Below, in pieces: positions 33,962 through 42,596 of a stretch of 64,000 nt of DNA. Under the pieces are notes generated by a model, which saw only the letters and a list, made by a program, of their open reading frames with translations, did no database searches and was not told the origin of the DNA. The stretch comes from Microvirga sp052115485 (GTDB lineage Bacteria > Pseudomonadota > Alphaproteobacteria > Rhizobiales > Beijerinckiaceae): assembly GCF_052115485.1 (NCBI RefSeq), contig NZ_JBFRGU010000001.1, positions 558,001-622,000 of the forward strand, read 5' to 3'. The position numbers and the translations under genes are program-made. Numbering within the stretch: position 1 is the first letter of the stretch; each line of letters opens with the position of its first letter.

Positions 33962-34831
33962 ATGCGCTGGGACGATTTCCGAACCTCTGAGAATGTGGAA
34001 GACCGACGCGGATTGCCTATACCCGGCGGTGCGGGTGGTCTCGGCATCGGGACCATCGTGATTTTGGGCCTCATCGGCTGGGCGCTGGGCATCGATCCGC
34101 GCCTTCTGATCGGCGGAGCGGAGATGCTCCAGGGCGACGGATCGGGCTATCAGCAACAGCAGCAAGGTAAAACCGGTACGCCGCAGGATCAGGCGGGCCG
34201 CTTCGCCGCCGCTATTCTCGGCAATACGGAGGATGTGTGGAAAGAGGTTCTGCCGCAGCAGGCGAACCGGCAATACCAAGCACCCCGACTCGTCCTGTTT
34301 TCAGGCGCGACGCGCTCCGGCTGCGGCGCCGCGCAATCGGCCATGGGGCCGTTCTATTGCCCCACCGATCAGACCGTTTATCTCGACCTCTCTTTCTTTC
34401 AGGACATGCAGACCCGCTTTCGCGCCGGCGGCGATTTCGCCTACGCCTACGTGATCGCGCACGAGATTGGACACCATGTCCAAAACCAGCTCGGCATTCT
34501 CACCCGCGCGCAGTCGCGCCAACGCGAGGTCGGGCAACCGGAAGCCAACCAGATTTCGGTCCGCACGGAATTGATGGCCGATTGCCTTGCGGGCGTTTGG
34601 GCAAACCGCTCGCAACAACGCTGGAACGCGCTTGAACCAGGCGACATCGAAAAAGCCGTCGCCGCCGCACAAGCCATCGGCGACGACCGCTTGCAGCGCC
34701 AGACACAAGGTACTGTTGTCCCGGATTCCTTCACTCACGGCTCGTCTGAACAACGCGTGCGTTGGCTGACGACAGGATTGAAGACCGGGCAGGTTCAAGC
34801 TTGCGACACGTTCCGGGCGAGCAAGTTGTAA
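33962..34831 (+). CDS. YpfJ-type putative zinc metallopeptidase
   Basis: A 289-residue member of the YpfJ/neutral zinc metallopeptidase family (Zn_peptidase, PF04228). A hydrophobic helix at residues 26-45 (GLGIGTIVILGLIGWALGID) probably anchors it in the membrane. The zinc motif AHEIGHH gives His167, Glu168 and His171, and a later ELMADCLAG could supply the third ligand. MRWDDFRTSENVEDRRG is the usual start of the family. No substrate is known. It is a single gene with no obvious operon partner. Confidence 0.9.
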   Translation: MRWDDFRTSENVEDRRGLPIPGGAGGLGIGTIVILGLIGWALGIDPRLLIGGAEMLQGDGSGYQQQQQGKTGTPQDQAGRFAAAILGNTEDVWKEVLPQQANRQYQAPRLVLFSGATRSGCGAAQSAMGPFYCPTDQTVYLDLSFFQDMQTRFRAGGDFAYAYVIAHEIGHHVQNQLGILTRAQSRQREVGQPEANQISVRTELMADCLAGVWANRSQQRWNALEPGDIEKAVAAAQAIGDDRLQRQTQGTVVPDSFTHGSSEQRVRWLTTGLKTGQVQACDTFRASKL

Positions 34832-34949
34832 AAGCGCGCGCGGCAGCCTCACCCTGAGGCGAGTGCCTGAAAGCATCGGATGAGGTTTGGTGCTTGCAAT
34901 TCGGTGCAGAGCATCGGAGGCTCATCTCATTCACTTACGCAGGGCCTTT

Positions 34950-35501
34950 ATGTCCACCAACGACGCTTATCCCTTCGTTCCCCTCTCCATCGCCGTTCTC
35001 ACCGTCTCAGATACGCGGCGGATGGAAGACGATCGCTCCGGCACGCTGCTCGCTGAGCGCTTGACGCAAGCCGGGCACAAGCTCGGCGACCGCGCCATCG
35101 TCACGGATGATCTCGAAGCGATCCGGGCGAAGGTGAAGGCGTGGGTTTCCGATCCCGCCATCGATGTCGTCATCACCACGGGCGGCACAGGCTTTACCGG
35201 ACGCGATGTGACGCCCGAAGCCATCGAGCCCTTGTTCGACAAGCGTATGGACGGCTTCTCGGCGCTTTTCCATCGCATCTCTTACGACAAGATCGGCACC
35301 TCGACGATCCAGTCGCGTGCAACGGCAGGTCTCGCCGGCACGACCTTCGTCTTCGTGCTGCCGGGTTCACCCGGCGCATGCAAGGATGCATGGGACGACA
35401 TTCTCGCAGGGCAGCTCGATTATCGTCACCGTCCCTGCAATTTCGTCGAAATCATGCCGCGCCTCGACGAGCATTTGAAGCGCACGAAATTGAAGGTGTG
35501 A
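34950..35501 (+). CDS. moaB: Molybdenum cofactor biosynthesis protein MoaB
   Basis: A 183-residue MogA/MoaB-type protein that binds molybdopterin, usually adenylylating it before molybdenum insertion. The start ATG 34950 (MSTNDAYPFVPLSIAVLTVS) matches the family, and the cofactor-binding motifs are visible: VVITTGGTGFTGRDVTPEA (residues about 71-89) and the PGSPGA loop near 155. The frame opens upstream at 34887 but those residues are unconserved and fall in repeat-like DNA (TCACCCTGAGG and CGGATGAGG). Its stop is 4 bp from that of the convergent monooxygenase gene. Confidence 0.93.
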   Translation: MSTNDAYPFVPLSIAVLTVSDTRRMEDDRSGTLLAERLTQAGHKLGDRAIVTDDLEAIRAKVKAWVSDPAIDVVITTGGTGFTGRDVTPEAIEPLFDKRMDGFSALFHRISYDKIGTSTIQSRATAGLAGTTFVFVLPGSPGACKDAWDDILAGQLDYRHRPCNFVEIMPRLDEHLKRTKLKV

Positions 35502-35505
35502 TCTC

Positions 35506-37017
35506 TCAAGGCATCGTGAAGCGATGTGTTGAGAGATAGATGTCGAGCGCCTCGATATCCTGTCCGGCACTTGCCAACCCCACATGCCCGTCGGGCCGCA
35601 CGAGATAGAGCCCGTCTTTTTCCAGTTGCGCTTTTTCGGCCGCATGGCTCCACGCGAAAACATGCAGCGGAATGCGACGTTCCTCGGCCGCTTTTTTCAG
35701 CGCATCGCTCGCCACGCCATAGACATGGATTTGCCAATCGAGCGATGTCAGCGGCGCGAAATTGCCGCTCGGCTCGACCCATGGCAAACGGTCTCCGCCG
35801 TCGACGCCACCCGCGCGACCAATGCTGACCGCACTGCCGCGATAACTGATGCGGATCTGCGAAAGGATTTTGAACAGCAACCGTCGCATCGCAGAAAATC
35901 TGAGAGCCAACGGAACCACATCCGGCAACAGAAAGCCGCGAAAGAGGCGGCCCGGAACATTGCGGTTCACCATCGCCTGAAACGCGCTGTCGGTCGTCGT
36001 CACGAGGCTGCGCGCGAAGGCGATGCGCTCCGGCTCATAAGTGTCGAGAAGCGAAGAATCCGCGCGACCTTGCAACACATGCGCCAATTTCCAGGAGAGA
36101 TTCACTGCATCACCGATGCCGGTGTTCATTCCCTGCCCGCCCGCCGGCGAATGAATGTGCCCCGCATCGCCCGCGATGAAGGCCCGGCCGCGCGCGAAAT
36201 GTCCCGCCACGCGATGATGGACATGATAGAGCGAGAACCAATTGAGTTGATCGACCTTGATACCGAATAGCCTTTCGATGATCGGCTTCAGATCCTCGAA
36301 GGTGATGTTTTCGCGATCCTTCACCTCGTCCGGAATGATGCCGATCAATCGATGCATGCCCGTGCTGCGGACCGGAAGAGCAAGGCAGAAGTCCTTGGCA
36401 TTGAGGCACATGTTGAGGCCGCCACCTGCGGCCTCGCCTGTCGCGTGCGCATCGGCGACATAGAATGTCTGTTCGTAAGAGCCACCTGGGAATTCGAGAT
36501 CGAGGCCGTGCCGCACGGTGCTATGCGCACCATCGCAACCGCACAGGTAGGACACCTCGCAAACCTCGTCGCGGCCACCTCGCCTCACGGTCGCACGCAC
36601 CACAGCTCCATCGTCGACAAAGCCGATGAGTTCGGTGTTCCATTCGACGGCGACACCGAAATCGTGCAGCTTCTGATTCAGGAATTTTTCGTGGTCGTCC
36701 TGCGGATAACTGAGGACGAAAGGATAGGGGCTCAGGCCCTTGCCGAAATCGCCGACCGGAACATCCGCGATGTGTCGGCCCTCATCCCATAGATGCAGCG
36801 CATCCATCTTGATACCGCGCTCGACCACCTCATCGGCCATGCCGAGCTGTTGATAGAATTCGAGAGTGCGCGCATGTACCGCCATGGCGCGTGAAGCCTG
36901 GCCAGGACCCGCATGACGATCGATAATGCGAAGCGGAATGCCGTGACGCGCCAGACGCAAAGCGAGGACAAGGCCTGTCGGCCCTGCTCCGACGATCATG
37001 ACCTGTGGTGCCTTCAT
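35506..37017 (-). CDS. FAD-dependent monooxygenase, aromatic hydroxylase type
   Basis: A 503-residue flavoprotein of the p-hydroxybenzoate hydroxylase fold (TfdB/PheA-like). Motifs are complete: the Rossmann GAGPTGLVLALRLARHG (residues 11-27), the second NAD(P)H/FAD motif YLCGCDGAHSTVRHGLD, and the third AFIAGDAGHIHSPAGGQGMN. A C-terminal thioredoxin-like domain (about 420-500, GHVGLASAGQDIEALDIYL) is present, as in phenol hydroxylases. It probably hydroxylates an aromatic or polyketide-like substrate; no specificity can be read. It has no catabolic neighbours. Start ATG 37017. Confidence 0.9.
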   Translation of the reverse strand: MKAPQVMIVGAGPTGLVLALRLARHGIPLRIIDRHAGPGQASRAMAVHARTLEFYQQLGMADEVVERGIKMDALHLWDEGRHIADVPVGDFGKGLSPYPFVLSYPQDDHEKFLNQKLHDFGVAVEWNTELIGFVDDGAVVRATVRRGGRDEVCEVSYLCGCDGAHSTVRHGLDLEFPGGSYEQTFYVADAHATGEAAGGGLNMCLNAKDFCLALPVRSTGMHRLIGIIPDEVKDRENITFEDLKPIIERLFGIKVDQLNWFSLYHVHHRVAGHFARGRAFIAGDAGHIHSPAGGQGMNTGIGDAVNLSWKLAHVLQGRADSSLLDTYEPERIAFARSLVTTTDSAFQAMVNRNVPGRLFRGFLLPDVVPLALRFSAMRRLLFKILSQIRISYRGSAVSIGRAGGVDGGDRLPWVEPSGNFAPLTSLDWQIHVYGVASDALKKAAEERRIPLHVFAWSHAAEKAQLEKDGLYLVRPDGHVGLASAGQDIEALDIYLSTHRFTMP

Positions 37018-37078
37018 CGCCCTCTCCGCCTTGTCTTATCAACTAGGCGGTAACGGGCCTTCGTCCACCAGAGGCCGC

Positions 37079-37603
37079 TCAGGAAGCGGCCGCGCGGGAA
37101 CGCTCGGTAAAGAATGGATCGCGCTCGATGAAAGCGGCAAGGCTCACGGTCGAACGGGCCTTCACCTGGCCGAGCAGCACCTGTTTGTGAACAAGATCGC
37201 CAGCTCGGCTCCGGTCACCAGCGACGAATGCCCGGACGAGACCGGTCACTCCGGCAAACAGACCGGACGACTTCCGCTTGAGCTTTCCGGAACGGTCCGG
37301 TCGTCCGAAGGCTGCGAAACGCTCCAGGGTGTTGATCCAGCCCTCAGCCAAAACATCGCCGTCGTCGAGGCACAAGAGCCAGTCCCGACGAGCGATCTGT
37401 GCGCCCTGTCGCCAGGGATCCTTAGCAGCAACGATGAGCTCGGCCCCCGCTGCGTCGACCACGGCGGCAATAATGTCGTCAGGGCCATCGGAGAGGATGA
37501 CGGCATCGCCCACGAGCCCCGCCGCGACGGCGGGGACAAGGGCGCTCAAAGTGACGGCCAAGGCCTCTGGCCCGTGCCTCACCCGAATAAGGACGCTGAT
37601 CAT
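37079..37603 (-). CDS. Small glycosyltransferase-A-like protein
   Basis: A protein of about 174 residues with a GT-A-like nucleotide-binding beginning MISVLIRVRHGPEALAVTLS and an acidic DWLLCLDDGDVLAEGWI segment resembling the DXD region of family 2 glycosyltransferases. It is shorter than a typical family 2 enzyme and lacks a clear acceptor domain, so activity is uncertain. ATG 37603 is preferred; 37615 and the frame start 37711 are also in frame. Alphaproteobacterial relatives are found beside the radical SAM gene, as here, in divergent orientation. A cell-envelope role is inferred. Confidence 0.7.
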   Translation of the reverse strand: MISVLIRVRHGPEALAVTLSALVPAVAAGLVGDAVILSDGPDDIIAAVVDAAGAELIVAAKDPWRQGAQIARRDWLLCLDDGDVLAEGWINTLERFAAFGRPDRSGKLKRKSSGLFAGVTGLVRAFVAGDRSRAGDLVHKQVLLGQVKARSTVSLAAFIERDPFFTERSRAAAS

Positions 37604-37797
37604 AGCCGGCACCATAAGGCGGATCGGCAAAAGGGGAAACGGCATTTTCGGCATGCCCCGTCGTAAAGCATTGAAACAGTAAGCGATCTTCCCCCCACCA
37701 GGATGCTTCATGTTGCCGCCCTAAAGACGCCTTGATTTCGTTCTCTTTTTGTTCTTTGTTCATCAAATGTTCCATGCAAGATTCGGTCGAGGTTCCC

Positions 37798-39087
37798 ATG
37801 CCCGTGCCCACTTCCGCAAAGACGCCCCTTTCGACCACCGGCTTCTATCTCGGCAAGGAGCCGCGGTTTCGTCCGCTCGAAGCCAAGCGGGAACCTGCGA
37901 AACAAGCATCGCCCTCATCCGCGGGAAAGCTCTCCGATTCGCCTCGCCCCCGCCCGGTGTCGGTAAGCCCGGCAGAGGCAACGGAGGCCGCCCGGCAGCG
38001 CGCGATCGATCCCGCCTACCGGGTCGAGGCCGAACGTAGACGTGGGCGCGGATCCGTCTCGAACCCGACGGGGCGCTACGAAGTCGCCCAGCGCGAGGCC
38101 TTCGATGATGGTTGGGACGTGGAAGAGGAGGTCGCGAACCTCGCCACCGAAGTCATCGTGGAGAAGCCGCGCACCATCATCTCGAAGAACGATTCGCCGG
38201 ATATCGGCTTCGACCAGTCGATCAACCCCTATCGCGGTTGCGAGCATGGCTGCGTCTATTGCTTCGCCCGGCCGACCCACGCCTTTCAAGGGTTGTCCTC
38301 CGGGCTCGATTTCGAAACCAAGATCTTCGCCAAGCCCAGCGCGCCCGACCTTCTGCAAAAGGAATTGTCGGCGAAGAACTATGTGCCGAAGGTCATCGCC
38401 ATGGGCTCTAACACCGATCCCTATCAGCCGCTGGAGCGTAAGCTTCGCATCACGCGCGGGATATTAGAGGTGCTCAACCGCGCCAATCATCCGGTCGGGA
38501 TCGTGACCAAATCGGCGCTGGTGACCCGCGACATCGATATCCTGACCCAGATGGCGGACCGACAGCTCACCAAGGTCGCGATCTCGATTACAACCCTCGA
38601 TCCCAAGCTCGCCCGAAAGATGGAGCCTCGCGCGGCTTCGCCCGCAAAGCGTCTGGAGACGGTGCGGCAGCTTGCCGAGGCAGGCATCCCCGTGAGCGTG
38701 CTCGTCGCGCCGATCATTCCGGCCATCAACGACCACGAAATCGAGGCGATCCTCAAAGCCGCCTATCAGGCAGGTGCCCGAGAAGCGGGCTACGTTCTGC
38801 TGCGCCTTCCCTATGATCTGAAGGATCTCATGCGCGACTGGCTCGTGGAGCATTACCCGGACAAGCTGAAGCACGTCTTCTCCATTCTGCAGGACGCACG
38901 CGGCGGCAAGGATTACGATTCCGAGTGGGGCGTGCGGCAAAAGGGCGTCGGCCCCTTCGCCTGGATCACCGGCCGCCGCTTCGAGGCAGCGACCGAACGC
39001 CTCGGCTTCAACAAGAGCCGCCTCAAACTGCGCACGGACCTCTTCCAAGCGCCGGCGAAGGATGTGGGACAGCTGTCACTGTTTTAA
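37798..39087 (+). CDS. Radical SAM protein, PA0069 family (SplB-like)
   Basis: A radical SAM enzyme of about 429 residues. The 4Fe-4S motif NPYRGCEHGCVYCFARPTHA (CxxxCxxC) is complete, followed by ETKIFAKPSAPDLLQKEL and MGSNTDPYQPLERKLRITRG, as in the uncharacterised PA0069/Rv2578c group related to spore photoproduct lyase. ATG 37798 (MPVPTSAKTPLSTTGFYLG) is preferred as GAGG lies 6 bp upstream; the frame opens at a TTG (37732). The first 100 residues are a charged linker. The substrate is unknown. A family-3 palindromic repeat follows. Confidence 0.9.
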   Translation: MPVPTSAKTPLSTTGFYLGKEPRFRPLEAKREPAKQASPSSAGKLSDSPRPRPVSVSPAEATEAARQRAIDPAYRVEAERRRGRGSVSNPTGRYEVAQREAFDDGWDVEEEVANLATEVIVEKPRTIISKNDSPDIGFDQSINPYRGCEHGCVYCFARPTHAFQGLSSGLDFETKIFAKPSAPDLLQKELSAKNYVPKVIAMGSNTDPYQPLERKLRITRGILEVLNRANHPVGIVTKSALVTRDIDILTQMADRQLTKVAISITTLDPKLARKMEPRAASPAKRLETVRQLAEAGIPVSVLVAPIIPAINDHEIEAILKAAYQAGAREAGYVLLRLPYDLKDLMRDWLVEHYPDKLKHVFSILQDARGGKDYDSEWGVRQKGVGPFAWITGRRFEAATERLGFNKSRLKLRTDLFQAPAKDVGQLSLF

Positions 39088-39129
39088 TGGCCGCGCGTCG
39101 AGCCACGCCTAAGAGTAGCAAAGCGGCCC

Positions 39130-39243
39130 CTCAGACCTCATCCTGAGGAGCAGCCGCAGGCTGCGTCTCGAAGGAGGTTCCAGCGTACTCTGGAAACGCC
39201 TCGCCCTTCGAGACGGCGCTGACGCGCCTCCTCAGGGTGAGGC
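39130..39243. repeat. Interspersed palindromic repeat, family 3 (CCTCATCCTGAGGAG type)
   Basis: The left arm CCTCATCCTGAGGAG..GCGTCTCGAAGG and the right arm CCTTCGAGACG..CTCCTCAGGGTGAGG pair over about 45 bases around GTTCCAGCGTACTCTGGAAAC, itself a small hairpin. Such elements are frequent in Alphaproteobacteria. A fragment (CTCACCCTGAGG..GGATGAGG) occurs at about 34849-34886. Confidence 0.8.
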
Positions 39244-39348
39244 TGTGTGGCGCTGTCTGTCTGTTCGTTGCAACTAAAGCCTACGTGATTAATGGCTGCG
39301 GCGAAGGCGCGGAGGTGACAAGCGCGCCTCTTTCGCGTTCATCATCAA

Positions 39349-39993
39349 ATGATGACGATCACGATTCGCCAAACCTCGAAGCCGGGTCTGCGCTTCAAGC
39401 ACGAGCGCGCGTATCACGCGGCGGGCTATCGCTGCGTCGCCGGTCTCGACGAGGTCGGGCGTGGGCCTTTGGCAGGTCCCGTGGTCTCCGCCGCCGTGGT
39501 GCTCGACCCGAAACGGGTTCCGAAGGGGCTGGATGATTCGAAAGTCCTCACGGCAGCGCGGCGGGAGGAGTTGTTCGAGGAAATTCTGGCGACGGCGGAA
39601 GTCGGCATCGCCTCCATTTCCCACGGCGAGGTCGACACCATCAATATCCGGCAGGCCTCACTGCGTGCCATGGTCCGGGCGCTCGCCGCCCTGCCCTGCA
39701 AGCCGGATCTGGCGCTGGTCGACGGCAACGATCCACCGAAACTGCCCTGCAAGGTCGAAACCTTCATCGGCGGCGATGGGCTCATCGCCTCCATCGCGGC
39801 CGCCTCCATCGTCGCCAAAGTCGTGCGCGACAGGCTCATGACGCGGCTCGGGGCGATCTACCCCGTCTACGGATTCGAGACCAATGCTGGGTACAGCACC
39901 AAAGGGCATCTTTCGGCGATTGCGAGCGACGGTCCGTGCCCGTTTCATCGCTTAAGTTTTTCACCCTTTCGCCAAGGGTTACTGGATCTGTAA
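39349..39993 (+). CDS. rnhB: Ribonuclease HII
   Basis: A 214-residue RNase HII that cleaves RNA in RNA-DNA hybrids, including single ribonucleotides in DNA. The catalytic acidic residues sit in VAGLDEVGRGPLAGPVV (Asp34, Glu35), with ALVDGND (about 121-127) and a later SIVAKVVRDRLM. YGFETNAGYSTKGHL near the end binds substrate. The start MMTITIRQTSKPGLRF is the first Met. It precedes ccrM, a pairing conserved in Alphaproteobacteria. The ccrM start is 160 bp downstream, in an AT-rich promoter-like gap. Confidence 0.95.
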   Translation: MMTITIRQTSKPGLRFKHERAYHAAGYRCVAGLDEVGRGPLAGPVVSAAVVLDPKRVPKGLDDSKVLTAARREELFEEILATAEVGIASISHGEVDTINIRQASLRAMVRALAALPCKPDLALVDGNDPPKLPCKVETFIGGDGLIASIAAASIVAKVVRDRLMTRLGAIYPVYGFETNAGYSTKGHLSAIASDGPCPFHRLSFSPFRQGLLDL

Positions 39994-40152
39994 CCGACCT
40001 TAACGGTCGTTAACTCGAAAAACGCAATAAATTCAATATGTAGGCAAAGTTTGCCGACCTAAAAAATTCGCATTTTTCGCGCCTCTTAAACCACATCTTT
40101 ACCTTAACGACCGCATGATCCGGATTGTCAGTTGCGTAACCGGTGATCACCC
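39994..40152 (+). promoter_or_regulatory. AT-rich ccrM upstream region with TTAA-type sites
   Basis: This 159-bp gap is far more AT-rich than the flanking genes. It contains TTAACGGTCGTTAAC and then TTAAACC..CCTTAACGACC. CtrA binds TTAA-N7-TTAA-type sites and controls ccrM in Caulobacter, so these are candidates, although the spacing differs (N6 in the first). I saw no GANTC methylation site in it. Confidence 0.4.
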
Positions 40153-41346
40153 ATGGGTACCTCGCGTACCGGGGCCGCTGGCGCCGCCTCCCGGATCAGT
40201 GTCTCGCGTACCGGGCGGACCGCGCCAGCGCCTCGGACGGGGCTCAAGAGCCCCCTCTCCGTCTCAGCCCCACTCCCTCTCGACCAAATTCTCCTTGGCG
40301 ATTGCATCGCCAATCTGGAGAAACTGCCGGCCGAGAGCGTGGACGTGGTCTTTGCCGACCCGCCCTACAATCTCCAGCTCGAACAATCCCTGACGCGCCC
40401 GGACCACAGCCTCGTGGACGCGGTCGATGACGATTGGGACAAGTTCGCGAGCTTTGCCGATTACGACGCCTTCACCCGCGCCTGGCTTCTCGGCGTGCGC
40501 CGCGTGATGAAGAAGAACGCGACGTTGTGGGTCATCGGCTCCTACCACAACATTTTCCGCGTCGGCGCGGCTTTGCAGGATCTGAATTTCTGGCTCCTCA
40601 ACGACATCGTGTGGCGCAAGGCCAACCCGATGCCGAACTTCCGGGGCCGCCGCTTCACCAACGCGCACGAGACCATGATCTGGGCCTCGAAAAGCGCGGA
40701 CGCGAAGAACTACACCTTCCATTATGAAGCGCTGAAAGCCGGCAACGAAGACGTTCAGATGCGCTCGGATTGGCACCTGCCCATCTGCACGGGTGACGAA
40801 CGCCTTAAAGGTGAGGATGGCCGCAAGGTTCACCCGACCCAGAAGCCGGAAGCCCTGCTCGCACGCATTCTTCTCTCTTCGTCCAATCCCGGCGACGTGG
40901 TGCTCGACCCGTTCTTCGGCAGCGGCACGACGGGCGCTGTCGCCAAGAAACTCGGCCGCCACTTCATCGGTCTCGAACGCGATCCGACCTACGCCAAGGC
41001 AGCGCGGGCCCGCATCGATGCGGCTGAGCCGCTCTCCGATGTCTCCATCGCCGCCGCACCGGAAAAGCGCGCGGAAGTCCGCGTGCCGTTCCTCGCCCTC
41101 ATCGAAGGCGGCCATGTGAAGCCCGGCGAAGTGATGGTGGACGAACGCCGTCGCTACACCGCAACCATTCGCGCGGACGGCACGCTTGCGCTCGGCGCCA
41201 TCGTCGGCTCGATCCACAAGGTCGGTTCGCTGGTGCAGGGTCTCCCCTCCTGCAACGGCTGGACCTTCTGGCATGTGGAACGCGACGGCAAACTCGTCTC
41301 TATCGACGATTTCAGGACGAAGGTCAGAGCGGAACTCGCGGCCTGA
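40153..41346 (+). CDS. ccrM: Cell-cycle-regulated DNA adenine methyltransferase CcrM (GANTC)
   Basis: A 397-residue beta-class N6-adenine methyltransferase. The catalytic motif FADPPYNLQLEQSL gives DPPY at residues 69-72, and the SAM-binding DPFFGSGTTG lies near 253, in the order typical of the beta class. The core matches Caulobacter CcrM closely (VDAVDDDWDKF, WVIGSYHNIFRVG, WRKANPMPNFRGRRF, HPTQKPEALL). A C-terminal domain of about 85 residues (VPFLALIEGGHVKPGEV, SIHKVGSLVQGLPSCNGW) is the RAMA-type domain of CcrM. The enzyme methylates GANTC after replication and couples promoter state to the cell cycle. The first 40 residues (MGTSRTGAAGAASRIS) are a nonconserved extension, so a later start is possible. 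Confidence 0.96.
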   Translation: MGTSRTGAAGAASRISVSRTGRTAPAPRTGLKSPLSVSAPLPLDQILLGDCIANLEKLPAESVDVVFADPPYNLQLEQSLTRPDHSLVDAVDDDWDKFASFADYDAFTRAWLLGVRRVMKKNATLWVIGSYHNIFRVGAALQDLNFWLLNDIVWRKANPMPNFRGRRFTNAHETMIWASKSADAKNYTFHYEALKAGNEDVQMRSDWHLPICTGDERLKGEDGRKVHPTQKPEALLARILLSSSNPGDVVLDPFFGSGTTGAVAKKLGRHFIGLERDPTYAKAARARIDAAEPLSDVSIAAAPEKRAEVRVPFLALIEGGHVKPGEVMVDERRRYTATIRADGTLALGAIVGSIHKVGSLVQGLPSCNGWTFWHVERDGKLVSIDDFRTKVRAELAA

Positions 41347-41384
41347 TCGGCCCCCCAAGCAGTCCTTTGAAACGCCTTATCCAT

Positions 41385-41416
41385 CGGCCGTGACGAAACC
41401 CGTCACGGCCGATTTT
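41385..41416 (+). terminator. Rho-independent terminator of ccrM
   Basis: CGGCCGTGACG-AAACC-CGTCACGGCCG, then ATTTTGCTT. The stem is perfect over 11 bp and is followed by a short T-run, 38 bp after the ccrM stop. Confidence 0.85.
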
Positions 41417-41459
41417 GCTTGAAACGCCCCCTATCGGGCAGGCCGCAACCCTTCACCTT

Positions 41460-41477
41460 ACGTTACGTAAGTAACGT
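41460..41477. promoter_or_regulatory. Perfect inverted repeat in the ccrM-lysR gap (candidate operator)
   Basis: ACGTTAC-GTAA-GTAACGT has 7-bp perfect arms. It lies in the 305-bp gap between ccrM (ends 41346) and the LysR gene (starts 41652), about 175 bp before the latter. The gap otherwise holds the ccrM terminator and no gene. Its size and symmetry suit a TetR- or LysR-type dimer site. Confidence 0.35.
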
Positions 41478-41651
41478 GAACGGGCGGCCAACTCCCTGAG
41501 AACAAGAGGGAACACACATAAGCCTGTGGGGTACCTGGGCGAAGTTGGCGGGCTGCATTGCGGGACTTTGCGCATGAATGTTCGGGACATCGTCCCCTCC
41601 CATGCGAAGTTCCCCTATGCCGAACCGCCCGAAGAGATTTAGCATCCTTAA

Positions 41652-42578
41652 ATGGCTTCTTCTGTTATCGACTCATCCTGGCTCAGCGCCGCCGAACCGT
41701 CCTGGGACGACTTGCGCATCTTCCTGGCCGTGGTGGCTCATGGATCGATGAACGGCGCGGGCAAGGCGCTCGGCCAAAGCCAGCCGACCATTGCCCGGCG
41801 CATTCGCATGCTCGAGGAAGCGCTGGGCGTGGTTCTGTTTCAGCGCGGCCCGAATCGGCTCGACCTGACGGAAGCCGGCAAGGCGGTGCTGGAAGCGGCC
41901 TCGCCCATGGCAGAAGCGGCGAGCGCCGTGCCAAAAACGGCAGCCGCCTATCGGCCCGACCCGGACGCGCCCGTACGCGTCACCGCGACGGCTTCCGCCA
42001 CCATGTTCCTCTCCTTCAACGCCGCCGAACTGGCGCGCGCCGCAGATCCTTGCGAAATCACGTACATTCCGACCCGCCGCCGTCTCGATCTTGCAGCCGG
42101 AGAAGCGGACATCGCCTTGCGGATGCGCCGATTGCCTGAAGCAGATGACAGCCTCATCGTCCGCAAGGTCGGGGTGATCGCCTTTGCGATCTACGCCTCC
42201 TCTCCCGAACCGCAGGCGGTCATCGCGCCGACCGAAGACCCTGCCTTGTCGCGACAGGCCGCTTTCACCACCGATTTCGCCAAAGAGCACCACATCCCCA
42301 TTGCCGCCCGCATCGGAGACATGCCTATCCGCTATCAGGCCGCGAAGGCCGGCCTCGGCGCGGCGATGTTGCCTTGCTGGCTCGGCGATGCGGATTCCGC
42401 GCTGGTCCGTGTCGCCGAGCCTCGCGAGGATCTGATCGAGGACGTGTTTCTCCTCACCCACCAACGCAGCCGCAACCGCGCCAACGTGAAACGCGTGGCG
42501 ACAGCCATTGCGGCATTGTTCAAGCGCCAGGGCCGCGTGCTGAGCGGAGAGAGCGGAGCCTTATCGGGCGCAGCGTGA
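41652..42578 (+). CDS. LysR-family transcriptional regulator
   Basis: A 308-residue LysR-type protein. The winged helix-turn-helix includes LRIFLAVVAHGSMNGAGKAL, then QSQPTIARRIRMLEEALGVV and RGPNRLDLTEAG. Its ligand-binding domain starts near residue 95 (APVRVTATASATMFLSF). It ends with a short, Ala-rich tail of no known role. The gene converges with mutY 18 bp apart, and its closest divergent space is the 305-bp gap after ccrM. The target and ligand are unknown; a palindrome upstream may be its own operator. Confidence 0.9.
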   Translation: MASSVIDSSWLSAAEPSWDDLRIFLAVVAHGSMNGAGKALGQSQPTIARRIRMLEEALGVVLFQRGPNRLDLTEAGKAVLEAASPMAEAASAVPKTAAAYRPDPDAPVRVTATASATMFLSFNAAELARAADPCEITYIPTRRRLDLAAGEADIALRMRRLPEADDSLIVRKVGVIAFAIYASSPEPQAVIAPTEDPALSRQAAFTTDFAKEHHIPIAARIGDMPIRYQAAKAGLGAAMLPCWLGDADSALVRVAEPREDLIEDVFLLTHQRSRNRANVKRVATAIAALFKRQGRVLSGESGALSGAA

Positions 42579-42596
42579 AGAACCGACCGGTGGATC

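Noticed and set aside
41463..41645. 60-residue minus-strand frame in the ccrM-lysR gap
   Set aside because: It has no ribosome-binding site, crosses the palindrome at 41460-41477 and has no recognisable feature.
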